Of a stretch of DNA of 64,000 nucleotides, positions 41,514 to 49,556 are shown one piece after another. Source of the stretch: Microbacterium terregens (lineage in GTDB: Bacteria; Actinomycetota; Actinomycetes; Actinomycetales; Microbacteriaceae); contig NZ_BAAAWH010000001.1 of the NCBI RefSeq assembly GCF_039534975.1, forward strand, positions 744,001 to 808,000, given 5' to 3'. Position numbers and translations under genes: made by a program. The notes under the pieces were generated by a model. That model was not told where the DNA came from. It saw only the letters and a program-made list of their open reading frames with translations, and did no database searches. Each line of letters starts with the position of its first letter. The stretch's first letter is position 1.

Positions 41514-43046
41514 TCAGTCGTGCTGGGGGAACCCCAGGTTCAGTCCGCCGTGCGACGGGTCGAGCCAGCGCGAAGTCACGGCCTTCTCCTGCGTGAAGAA
41601 GTCGAAGCCGTGCGGGCCGTATGCCTTCGCGTCGCCGAACAGCGACGCCTTCCAGCCGCCGAACGAGTGGTACGCGACCGGCACCGGGATCGGCACGTTG
41701 ATGCCGATCATGCCGACGTGCACCTCACGCTGGAAGCGCCGGGCCGCGCCGCCGTCGTTCGTGAAGATCGCGGTGCCGTTGCCGTACTGACTGCTGTTGA
41801 TGATGCCGAGGCCCTCTTCGTATCCGTCGATGCGCACGACCGACAGCACAGGGCCGAAGATCTCATCGAGGTACACCGAGGAGGAGGTCGGCACGTTGTC
41901 GATCAGGGTCGGTCCGAGCCAGAAGCCGTCCGGGTCGCCGTCCACCTCGATGCCGCGGCCGTCCACGACCACGGACGCGCCGTCGGCAGCGGCGACGTCG
42001 ATGTACGACGCGACCTTGTCGCGGTGCACCTCGGTGATGAGCGGTCCCATGTCGGAGCCGCGGGTGCCGTCGCCGGTGCGGAGCGTCGCCATGCGCTCGG
42101 AGACCTTGGTGACGAACTCGTCGGCGATCGTGTCGACGGCGAGCACGACCGAGATGGCCATGCAACGCTCACCGGCCGAGCCGAAGCCCGCGTTGACCGC
42201 GGCATCCGCGGCGAGGTCGAGGTCGGCATCCGGCAGTACGAGCATGTGGTTCTTCGCGCCGCCGAGAGCCTGCACGCGCTTGCCGTGCCCGGTCGCCGTC
42301 TCGTACACGTACTTCGCGATCGGCGTCGACCCGACGAACGAGATCGCCCGCACGTCCGGGTGCTCCAGCAGCGCGTCGACGGACTCCTTGTCGCCGTGCA
42401 CGACGTTCAGGACGCCGTCGGGCAGTCCCGCTTCCTTCAGCAGTGCGGCCATCCAGTTCGCCGCGCTCGGGTCCTTCTCGGAGGGCTTCAGGATCACGGC
42501 GTTGCCGGCGGCGAGCGCGATCGAGAAGAACCACAGCGGCACCATCGCCGGGAAGTTGAACGGGCTGATGATCCCGACGACCCCGAGCGGCTGCTTGAGC
42601 GTGTACACGTCGACGCCGGTCGAGACGTTCTCGGAGTACGCGCCCTTCGTGAGGTGCCCCAGCCCGCACGCGAACTCGACGACCTCCATGCCGCGGGCGA
42701 TCTCGCCGAGGGCGTCGGAGAGCACCTTGCCGTGCTCGGAGGTGAGGATCTCGGCGAGCTCCTGCTTGCGAGCGTTCAGCAGCTCGCGGAACGCGAACAG
42801 CACAGCCGTGCGCTTCGAGATCGACGAATCGCGCCACTGCGCCCAGGCGGCGGACGCCGAGGCGACGGCCTGGTCGACGTCGGCGGTGGAGGCCAGGCGC
42901 ACCTCGCGCTGCACGGTGCCCAGCGCCGGGTTGTACACCGGCGCGGTGCGGGTGGACGAGCCTGCCCAGGTCTTTCCGTCGACCCAGTGGTCGAGGATCG
43001 TGGTGGCGGACTGCTTCGTCTGCTCGAGTGTGGTCGTGTCGGTCAT
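41514..43046 (-). CDS. mmsA: CoA-acylating methylmalonate-semialdehyde dehydrogenase
   Basis: 510 aa from ATG 43046. Aldehyde-dehydrogenase superfamily with mmsA traits: IISPFNFPAMVPLWFFSIAL, AGNAVILKPSEKDPSAANWM, VRAISFVGSTPIAKYVYETA, ALGGAKNHMLVLPDADLDLA and GSAGERCMAISVVLAV with catalytic Cys295. C-terminal GMIGINVPIPVPVAYHSFGG and FFTQEKAVTSRW are typical. It converts malonate- or methylmalonate-semialdehyde to acetyl- or propionyl-CoA with NAD. Last gene of the pyrimidine-type operon, so it would finish beta-alanine or beta-aminoisobutyrate breakdown. The gap to the aminotransferase is 101 bp. Confidence 0.95.
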   Translation of the reverse strand: MTDTTTLEQTKQSATTILDHWVDGKTWAGSSTRTAPVYNPALGTVQREVRLASTADVDQAVASASAAWAQWRDSSISKRTAVLFAFRELLNARKQELAEILTSEHGKVLSDALGEIARGMEVVEFACGLGHLTKGAYSENVSTGVDVYTLKQPLGVVGIISPFNFPAMVPLWFFSIALAAGNAVILKPSEKDPSAANWMAALLKEAGLPDGVLNVVHGDKESVDALLEHPDVRAISFVGSTPIAKYVYETATGHGKRVQALGGAKNHMLVLPDADLDLAADAAVNAGFGSAGERCMAISVVLAVDTIADEFVTKVSERMATLRTGDGTRGSDMGPLITEVHRDKVASYIDVAAADGASVVVDGRGIEVDGDPDGFWLGPTLIDNVPTSSSVYLDEIFGPVLSVVRIDGYEEGLGIINSSQYGNGTAIFTNDGGAARRFQREVHVGMIGINVPIPVPVAYHSFGGWKASLFGDAKAYGPHGFDFFTQEKAVTSRWLDPSHGGLNLGFPQHD

Positions 43047-43147
43047 GGTGTGTTTCCTTCTCTTCCTGGCCTCTTGGGCCACGGGTGCACGACCAGCGTA
43101 AATCGCCGTCGTTGGTCTCGGTAGTTCGCCCGCCTCGCGGGCGCGGG

Positions 43148-44470
43148 TCAGGCGCGTTCGACGGCGGTGAGCGCCTCGTCGTAGATTTCCATCGCCTGAG
43201 CGACCTGGTCGTCGGTCACCACGCACGGCGGTACGACGTGGATGCGGTTGTCCGCCGCGAACGGCAGCAGGCCGCGCGTCACGAGCTCCTTCTTGAGCTG
43301 CCCGATCACACCGGCCGCGACCGGCTCGCGCGTCGCGCGGTCGGCCACGAGCTCGATCGCCCAGAACACTCCCTCGCCGCGGACCTCTCCGACGAGCGGA
43401 TGCCGCTCCTGCAGCTCCGCGAGGGCGGGGCCGATCGCGTCCGCTCCCACGCGGCGGGCGTTATCGACGATACCCTCGGATTCCATCGCGTCGAGTGCGC
43501 CGATGATGGATGCCGCGGCCAGGGGGTGGCCGCTGTAGGTGAGTCCCCCGGGGAAGACCCGCTCGTCGAACGTCGCGGAGATCTCCTCGGAGATCGCGAC
43601 ACCGCCCACCGGCACGTATCCCGAGTTGACGCCCTTCGCGAAGGCGATCAGGTCGGGTACGACGTCGTGCCCCTGGAAGGCGAACCAGCGGCCGGTCCGC
43701 CCGAAGCCCGCCATCACCTCGTCGAGGATCAGCACGATGCCGTACTTGTCGGCGAGCGCACGGACTCCGGCCAGGTAGCCCGGCGGCGGGATCAGGATGC
43801 CGGCGGTGCCGGGCACGGACTCCAGCAGGATGGCGGCGATGCCGCTCGGGCCCTCGGACTGGATGACCCGCTCGAGGTGGTGCAGGGCGCGTTCGCTCTC
43901 CTGCTCGGGACTGTCGGACCAGAACTCGCTGCGGTACAGGTACGGTCCGAAGAAGTGGACGTGCCCGCGTGCGTACTCGTTCGGGATGCGGCGCCAGTCC
44001 CCGGTCGAGACGATCGCCGCCCCGGTGTTGCCGTGGTACGAGCGGTAGGTCGAGAGCACCTTGTCGCGCCCGGTGTGCAGCCTCGCCATCCGGATCGCGT
44101 TCTCGATGGCGTCCGCACCGCCGTTGGTGAAGAAGACCTTCGAGAACGGTGCCCCGGCGCGCGCGACGATGCGCTCCGCGGCCTGGCCGCGGGTGAGGTT
44201 GGCGGTCGCCGGCCCGATCGTGGAAAGGACGGCCGCCTGTTCCTGGATCGCTCGGACGACGGCGGGATGCTGGTGCCCGATGTTGACGTTCACCAGCTGG
44301 CTCGAGAAGTCCAGGTAGCGGTTGCCGGCATGGTCCCAGACGACGGTGCCGTCGCCGCCGGCGATGACCATCGGGTCGAGGGACGCCTGCGCGGACCAGG
44401 AATGGAAGACGTACTCCCGGTCGAGCTGCTTGGTGGTCTCGTCCAGGTCTGTGGCGGATGTCGTCGTCAT
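43148..44470 (-). CDS. Class III omega-aminotransferase (beta-alanine/beta-aminoisobutyrate type)
   Basis: 440 aa from ATG 44470. The fold type I, class III pattern is clear: SLDPMVIAGGDGTVVWDHAG, DFSSQLVNVNIGHQHPAVVR, FFTNGGADAIENAIRMARLH, STYRSYHGNTGAAIVSTGDW, VLILDEVMAGFGRTGRWFAF and LIAFAKGVNSGYVPVGGVAI with PLP Lys279. The family includes beta-alanine:pyruvate and taurine:pyruvate aminotransferases. Between the importer genes and mmsA it should transfer the amino group of beta-alanine or beta-aminoisobutyrate, giving the semialdehyde that mmsA oxidises. Confidence 0.93.
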   Translation of the reverse strand: MTTTSATDLDETTKQLDREYVFHSWSAQASLDPMVIAGGDGTVVWDHAGNRYLDFSSQLVNVNIGHQHPAVVRAIQEQAAVLSTIGPATANLTRGQAAERIVARAGAPFSKVFFTNGGADAIENAIRMARLHTGRDKVLSTYRSYHGNTGAAIVSTGDWRRIPNEYARGHVHFFGPYLYRSEFWSDSPEQESERALHHLERVIQSEGPSGIAAILLESVPGTAGILIPPPGYLAGVRALADKYGIVLILDEVMAGFGRTGRWFAFQGHDVVPDLIAFAKGVNSGYVPVGGVAISEEISATFDERVFPGGLTYSGHPLAAASIIGALDAMESEGIVDNARRVGADAIGPALAELQERHPLVGEVRGEGVFWAIELVADRATREPVAAGVIGQLKKELVTRGLLPFAADNRIHVVPPCVVTDDQVAQAMEIYDEALTAVERA

Positions 44471-44562
44471 CGTCGTGTCCTTTTCGTCTGGCTTTCCGTA
44501 GTCTCTTCGTCTCTTACGGCCACGCTCCTCGCTCGGCGACCGATTGGCAACTCGGAACCGGC

Positions 44563-44594
44563 CGCTGAGCGCCGCGGCACGCGCGCGCTCAGCG
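44563..44594. terminator. 10-bp hairpin between binding-protein and aminotransferase genes
   Basis: CGCTGAGCGC (44563-44572) pairs perfectly with GCGCTCAGCG (44585-44594), 12-nt loop, 20 bp after the stop of the binding-protein gene in the direction of transcription. The aminotransferase continues the operon 93 bp later, so this may be an RNA-stability or partial-termination hairpin that favours the transporter genes. Confidence 0.5.
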
Positions 44595-44613
44595 ACCGGC
44601 ATCCGGTGTTCGG

Positions 44614-45786
44614 CTAGTTGCCGCCCGCCTCCAGCTTGACCTCCATCGGCGTGAAGCCCTCGCCGGTCAGGTCGATGCCGCCTTCCTCCTCGAGCTCATC
44701 CAGCGCCTTCTGGATGAACTCGTTGCTCCACGCGGTCGCCGGCGGCTGCTTCGTGATCAGGTGCGCGCCGGTCTCGTTGACGGCGGCGAGCGCGCCCTCG
44801 ACGGTCTGCTTCCACGCAGACTCGTCGATGATGCCGATGCCTTCGGGCGCGGGCCAGATGAGCTTGTTGGTCTCGTTCATCATCCACAGCTCATGGCTGG
44901 GACCCCAGGCGGAGCCGGAGGCGATCGTGATCGCCGCGGCCTCTTCGGCGTTGTCCCGCGCGTACACCCATCCCTTGATGACGGCCTTGAGGAACTTCAC
45001 GGCCGTGTCGGCGTACTCCTGATCCGAATCGAGCCGCTCGGTGTCGGCCCAGATCGCGTCCTGCAGCATGGCGCCCACGGTGTCCTGGTAGCTGATGACG
45101 TTGAAGTCGTCCGGCTGGTAGAGCTCGCCGGTCTCGGGGTTCTCCGTCTCGAGCAGCTGCGCGTACTCGTTGTAGGTCATCGCCTGGGCGGCGTCGATGT
45201 CGTTCTGCAGGAACGCGTTCATATTGAAGTCCTGCGTGATGATCTCGACGGTGCTCGCGTCCAGGTCCTCGGCGGCCATGGCCGCGAAGATCTCCCACTC
45301 GTTGCCGAAGCCCCACGATCCGATCTTCTTGCCCTCGAAGTCGGCCACCGAGTCGATGCCCGAGTCCGCCCACGACACCTGGAGCGTCCCGGAGCGCTGG
45401 AAGATCTGCGCGATGTCGGTGAGGTTGGCGCCGGCCTCGATCGATCCGAGCACTTTCGGCACCCACGCGACCGCGAAGTCGACGTCGCCGTTGGCGAGGG
45501 CGTCCTGCGGCACGATGTCCCCGCCTGAGGGGATGATCTCGACCTCGAGTCCTTCGTCCTTGAAGTAGCCCTGTTCGGCCGCGGCGAAGTAGCCGGCGAA
45601 CTGCGCCTGGGGCAGCCACTGGAGCTGGAGCTTGACCTGGGTCAGCTCACCGTCCTCGCCGCCGTCGGAGGTCGGCGATGCGCCGCCTCCGCCCGAGCAG
45701 GCGGTCAGGATGAGCGCGGCCGACAGCGCGAAGGCGCCCGCCGTTGCTGCGCGCCTCGTGAGGCCGCGACGTGTGCTGTGTCTCAT
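44614..45786 (-). CDS. NMT1/THI5-like ABC substrate-binding lipoprotein
   Basis: 390 aa from ATG 45786. Twin-arginine-like and lipoprotein N-terminus (MRHSTRRGLTRRAATAGAFA then LILTACSGGGG, lipobox Cys). The domain is that of the THI5/NMT1 group: VKLQLQWLPQAQFAGYFAAA, EQGYFKDEGLEVEIIPSGGD, ALANGDVDFAVAWVPKVLGS and GKKIGSWGFGNEWEIFAAMA. Such proteins bind pyrimidine-like precursors, riboflavin, nitrate or sulfonate analogues. With a dihydropyrimidinase in the same operon, a pyrimidine or hydantoin ligand is the best inference. It follows the second permease gene by 97 bp. Confidence 0.93.
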   Translation of the reverse strand: MRHSTRRGLTRRAATAGAFALSAALILTACSGGGGASPTSDGGEDGELTQVKLQLQWLPQAQFAGYFAAAEQGYFKDEGLEVEIIPSGGDIVPQDALANGDVDFAVAWVPKVLGSIEAGANLTDIAQIFQRSGTLQVSWADSGIDSVADFEGKKIGSWGFGNEWEIFAAMAAEDLDASTVEIITQDFNMNAFLQNDIDAAQAMTYNEYAQLLETENPETGELYQPDDFNVISYQDTVGAMLQDAIWADTERLDSDQEYADTAVKFLKAVIKGWVYARDNAEEAAAITIASGSAWGPSHELWMMNETNKLIWPAPEGIGIIDESAWKQTVEGALAAVNETGAHLITKQPPATAWSNEFIQKALDELEEEGGIDLTGEGFTPMEVKLEAGGN

Positions 45787-45883
45787 GTCGTTCCTTTCGG
45801 GTTCTCTTGCGGAGTGCTGCGGTGGTGCGGATCCGACCTCGCCGGGCGAGGACGAGGGGGCGCGGCATCCTGCGGAGAGCGCG

Positions 45884-46723
45884 TCATTGCACGCCTCCGA
45901 CCGGGATGCGGCGCAAGACCAGGCGCTCGGCGAGCGCCGTGGCGAGGTAGAAGATCAGGCCGACGACGATCGCCGCCACCACGTACGCCCACGCGCGGGC
46001 GTAGGCGCTCGTGGCCGCCGACGTCGAGATGGCGCTGCCCAGGCCGCCCCGCGGGCCGCCGAAATACTCCGCGACGAGCGCGGAGATCACGGCGAGCGAG
46101 CTGGCGATCCGCACACCGGTGAGCAGGTACGGCAGGGCGGTGGGGAGGGTCACGGTGCGGAACGACTGCGCGCCGGTGGCCGCGTAGCTGCGCATCAGGT
46201 CGCGATGCACCGGCCGAGTCTGGCGCAGGCCGCGGAGAGTGTTGAGGAAGACGGGGACGAAGGATGCCAGAGCCGCGATGGCCTGTCGACCGAACTGGCT
46301 GTCGGCGCCGAACATCGAGTTCAGCACGGGAGCCAGTGCGACGATCGGCACGACGGCCAGGGATGCGACGATCGGCGCGGACATCCCGTCGACGGCCCGC
46401 CAGCGGGATGCCAGCGCGGCGAGCACGATCGCCAGGATCGTGCCGACGACCAGGCCGATCAGGGCGTTGGTCCCGGTGATCAGGGCCGCCTGCCAGATGG
46501 CGCCGCCGAACTCGGCGAACTGCGCCGCGATGGCGGCGGGACTGGGCAGCAGGTAGTCGGAGACGCCGACGACGCTGACCAGGAACTGCCACGTCCCGAG
46601 CCCCAGCAGCCCCACCGCGATGGGCGCGATGACCCGCAGGCGCCGCTCGGTCGCCGGGCTCCAGCCCGCCGGCGCTTCCCGGGCGCCGGCTCCGGGTCCC
46701 TGAGCCTGTCGAAGGGTGGTCAT
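45884..46723 (-). CDS. ABC transporter permease (BPD_transp_1), second of the pair
   Basis: 279 aa from ATG 46723, overlapping the ATPase stop (ATGA). About six helices; the EAA-type cytosolic loop is RSYAATGAQSFRTVTLPTAL followed by PYLLTGVRIASSLAVISALV, and VAEYFGGPRGGLGSAI is typical of SsuC/ThiX-like permeases. The N-terminus MTTLRQAQGPGAG is encoded by a known actinobacterial intergenic repeat (CCCTTCGACAGGCTCAGGG), so the start region appears to be built from repeat DNA. Pairs with the 47562-48518 permease as a heterodimer or alternative subunit. Confidence 0.92.
   Translation of the reverse strand: MTTLRQAQGPGAGAREAPAGWSPATERRLRVIAPIAVGLLGLGTWQFLVSVVGVSDYLLPSPAAIAAQFAEFGGAIWQAALITGTNALIGLVVGTILAIVLAALASRWRAVDGMSAPIVASLAVVPIVALAPVLNSMFGADSQFGRQAIAALASFVPVFLNTLRGLRQTRPVHRDLMRSYAATGAQSFRTVTLPTALPYLLTGVRIASSLAVISALVAEYFGGPRGGLGSAISTSAATSAYARAWAYVVAAIVVGLIFYLATALAERLVLRRIPVGGVQ
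46698..46716 (-). repeat. CCCTTCGACAGGCTCAGGG repeat inside a coding start
   Basis: This 19-bp sequence is, as I recall, a frequent intergenic repeat in actinobacteria. Here it encodes residues LRQAQG directly after the first three codons of the permease gene, in frame. Confidence 0.7.
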
Positions 46724-47562
46724 CGCAGCTCCCGGCCGCCGGTCGGCACCGGGGTGCCGTGCAGGGCTTCGCGAACCGCCGTCACCCGGGAGAAGAACGC
46801 GGGTGATTCGCGCAGCGATTCGTCGCGCGCGGCATCCTTCCCGAACCCGGTCTCGATGATGTGCGTGATCCGGCCCGGGCGGGGGGACATCACCACGACG
46901 CGGTCGGAGAGGAACACCGCCTCGGGGATCGAGTGCGTCACGAACACGACGGCCGCGCCGGTCTCGGCGGCGATGCGCGAGAGCTCGGTCTGCATGTGTT
47001 CGCGGGTCATCTCATCCAGCGCGCCGAACGGTTCGTCCATCAGCAGCAGCCGGGGGCGCTCGGCCAGCGAGCGCGCGATCGCGACCCGCTGCTGCATCCC
47101 GCCGGAGAGCTGATCCGGATGCCGGTCGGCGAAGTCGGTGAGCCCCACCAGTTCCGCGAGCTCGGCCACGCGGGTCTTGCGCTCCGCCGCGCCGACGCCG
47201 TGCAGCTCGAGGGGGAGGGAGATGTTGGCCGCGACCGTCCGCCAGGGCAGCAGGCCGGCCTGCTGGAACGCGATGCCGTAGTCCTGATCCCGGCGTGCCC
47301 GGTCCGCGGGCTTGCCGAAGACCTCGATCGTGCCCGCCGTGGGGGGATCGAGGTCGGCGATCAGGCGCAGCAGCGTGGACTTGCCGCATCCCGACGGGCC
47401 GATCAGCGCGACGAACTCGCCGTCCGCGACGGTCAGGTCGATGCCTTGGAGCGCGCTGACGTCGCCCGTCTTGGTGGGAAACGTCTTGGCGACGTCCCGT
47501 ACGACGACGGAGTGCGTGCCGGTGGCCTCCGTCGAGTCGTGCTGCGCGTGTCCAACGGCCAT
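46720..47562 (-). CDS. ABC transporter ATP-binding protein (nitrate/sulfonate/taurine type)
   Basis: 280 aa from ATG 47562, which overlaps the preceding permease stop (ATGA). Walker A GEFVALIGPSGCGKSTLLRL, Q-loop YGIAFQQAGLLPWRTVAANI, signature [20 protein letters not shown], Walker B RLLLMDEPFGALDEMTREHM and switch His VVFVTHSIPEAVFLSDRVVV. The short C-terminus fits the SsuB/TauB/ThiZ group that pairs with NMT1/THI5-like binding proteins. It drives the importer made with the two permeases on either side. Confidence 0.95.
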   Translation of the reverse strand: MAVGHAQHDSTEATGTHSVVVRDVAKTFPTKTGDVSALQGIDLTVADGEFVALIGPSGCGKSTLLRLIADLDPPTAGTIEVFGKPADRARRDQDYGIAFQQAGLLPWRTVAANISLPLELHGVGAAERKTRVAELAELVGLTDFADRHPDQLSGGMQQRVAIARSLAERPRLLLMDEPFGALDEMTREHMQTELSRIAAETGAAVVFVTHSIPEAVFLSDRVVVMSPRPGRITHIIETGFGKDAARDESLRESPAFFSRVTAVREALHGTPVPTGGRELR

Positions 47563-48518
47563 CAGGTCGCTTCTCCTCGTCGGTAATCCTTCAACAGCAG
47601 TCCGAGCATCGCCACCGCGCCGGCCGCGACCAGTCCGAGGGCGATCGATCCGAAGATCGGTCCCCACGCCTTCGACGGATCGCCGGACGCCTGGCCGGCG
47701 AACTGGATCAGCAGCCGTCCGATCCCGCCCTGCAGCCCGGTGGAGACCTCCGCGACGACGGCGCCGATCACGGCGTTGGCCGCGCCGAGGCGGAGGGCCG
47801 GCAGCAGGTAGGGGACGGATGCCGGAAACCGCAGTCGCCGCAGCGTCTGCCAGTAGCCGGCGGCGTACGTGCGCATCAGCTCGGTGTGGATGCGATCGGG
47901 GGACTGCAGACCACGCAGCGCGCCGACCGCGACCGGGAAGAACGCCAGGTACGAGGCGATCAGCGCGACCGACATCCAGTCCTGCCACTGGACCGGCCCG
48001 ATCTCCACCCGCGAACCCCAGCTCTTCACGATCGGCGCGAACGCGATCAGCGGCACCGTCTGGCTGAGGATGATCCAGGGCAGCAGGCCCCACTCCACCA
48101 GGCGCCAGCGCTGCATCACCAGAGCCAGGCCGATGCCCACGACGACGCCGACGATCCAGCCCACCGCCGCGATGCCCAGGGTGGTCAGCGCGGCGATCGC
48201 GATGACCCCCCACAGCGGCGGGGAGCCCTCCGCGCGGGTGACCGGCGCGATCAGTCGCGCGATCATGTCCCAGATGTGCGGCATCGCCAGGTCGGTGGTC
48301 CGAGGCAGCACGCGCAACCCGAGGATCACGACGCCGTCCGCGGGCCCGAGGAGCTTGTACAGCTCCCACACCAGGGCGACCAGCAGGACCCCGACGGCAC
48401 CCCATGCCCACGCCGACAGGGCGCGCGGCCGACCCGTGCGCGCGGATCGTGCGCGGGTCGGCGGCACCGGCTGCTCGCGGATCGGCTCCAGGGTCGTCGT
48501 CATGGGCGGGCGCGTCAT
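47562..48518 (-). CDS. ABC transporter permease (BPD_transp_1), first of the pair
   Basis: 318 aa from ATG 48518 (MTRPPMTTTLEP), which overlaps the oxidoreductase stop as ATGA; ATG 48503 would give 313 aa. Segments WAWGAVGVLLVALVWELYKL, LWGVIAIAALTTLGIAAVGW, LPWIILSQTVPLIAFAPIVK and the coupling loop MRTYAAGYWQTLRRLRFPAS with VPYLLPALRLGAANAVIGAV. EVSTGLQGGIGRLLIQFAGQ is typical of this permease group. A 50-residue loop after the first helix may hold extra helices. Translationally coupled on both sides. Confidence 0.92.
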   Translation of the reverse strand: MTRPPMTTTLEPIREQPVPPTRARSARTGRPRALSAWAWGAVGVLLVALVWELYKLLGPADGVVILGLRVLPRTTDLAMPHIWDMIARLIAPVTRAEGSPPLWGVIAIAALTTLGIAAVGWIVGVVVGIGLALVMQRWRLVEWGLLPWIILSQTVPLIAFAPIVKSWGSRVEIGPVQWQDWMSVALIASYLAFFPVAVGALRGLQSPDRIHTELMRTYAAGYWQTLRRLRFPASVPYLLPALRLGAANAVIGAVVAEVSTGLQGGIGRLLIQFAGQASGDPSKAWGPIFGSIALGLVAAGAVAMLGLLLKDYRRGEAT

Positions 48519-49531
48519 TCCTTGGCGTTCATGTGCTCGGACAGGGCCGGGATGACCGTCTCGCCGTACACACGGAGCGTCTCTTCCTTGTTGTCGTGCT
48601 GGAGGTAGCCCGCGAACTGGGTCACCCCGATCGCGCGGAGCTTCTCGAGCTTGGCGATGTGCTGGTCCGCCGTGCCGAGGATGCAGAAGCGGTCGATGAT
48701 CTCGTCGGGGACGAAATCGACGTGGTCGTTGTCGGACTTGCCGTGGGTGTTGTAGTCGTACCCCTGGCGTCCGGCGATGTAGTCGGTGAGCGCGTCGGGC
48801 ACCGCGCCGTGGTGCCCGTACTTGGCGACGATGTCCGCCACGTGGTTGCCGACCATCCCGCCGAACCAGCGGCACTGGTCGCGCATGTGCTGCCAGTCGT
48901 CGCCGATGTACATCGGCGCCGCCACGCAGAACGCGATCGAGTCGGGGTCGCGGCCCACATTGGCCGCGGCATCCCGCACCGTCTTGATCATCCACGCGGC
49001 GATGTCGAGGTCGGCCAGCTGCAGGATGAACCCGTCGCCCACCTCGCCGGTGAGCTTCAGCGCGAGGGGTCCGTAGGCGGCGACCCACACCTCGAGCTCG
49101 GAGCCCCGGCTCCACGGGAACCGCACGGTGGCGCCGTTGTACTCCACCGCCCGCGAGTTGCCGAGTTCGCGGATGACGTGGATCGATTCGCGCAGCTCGC
49201 TCATCGTCACCGGCTTGCCGTTGGTGACGCGCACCGCCGAGTCGCCGCGGCCGATGCCGCAGATGGTGCGGTTGCCGTACATCTCGTTGAGGGTGGCGAA
49301 GACGGATGCCGTCACCGTCCAGTCGCGCGTCGCGGGGTTGGTGACGAAGGGCCCGACGGTGACCCGCTTGGTCTCGGCGAGGATGGCGGAGTGGATGACG
49401 TACGGCTCCTGCCACAGCAGGTGCGAGTCGAATGTCCACACGTGGTTGAATCCGTGCGCCTCGGCGAGCTTGGCGAGCTGGATCGTGCGGGCGGCGGGCG
49501 GGTTGGTCTGCAGAACAACGCCGAAGTCCAT
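48515..49531 (-). CDS. LLM-class flavin/F420-dependent oxidoreductase
   Basis: 338 aa from ATG 49531. Luciferase-like TIM barrel: MDFGVVLQTNPPAARTIQLA, KLAEAHGFNHVWTFDSHLLW, VTVGPFVTNPATRDWTVTAS, MYGNRTICGIGRGDSAVRVT and SELEVWVAAYGPLALKLTGE. The sequence resembles the F420-dependent branch found beside hydantoinase and ABC genes in several actinobacteria (recollection of family context). It lies between hydantoinase and the importer, where a dihydropyrimidine dehydrogenase would be expected in a reductive pathway; none is in the window. It may reduce a pyrimidine ring or, less likely, oxygenate it like RutA. Cofactor (FMN or F420) not resolvable here. Confidence 0.9.
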   Translation of the reverse strand: MDFGVVLQTNPPAARTIQLAKLAEAHGFNHVWTFDSHLLWQEPYVIHSAILAETKRVTVGPFVTNPATRDWTVTASVFATLNEMYGNRTICGIGRGDSAVRVTNGKPVTMSELRESIHVIRELGNSRAVEYNGATVRFPWSRGSELEVWVAAYGPLALKLTGEVGDGFILQLADLDIAAWMIKTVRDAAANVGRDPDSIAFCVAAPMYIGDDWQHMRDQCRWFGGMVGNHVADIVAKYGHHGAVPDALTDYIAGRQGYDYNTHGKSDNDHVDFVPDEIIDRFCILGTADQHIAKLEKLRAIGVTQFAGYLQHDNKEETLRVYGETVIPALSEHMNAKE

Positions 49532-49556
49532 GTCAATCGTTCCCGTCAGTCATGTG

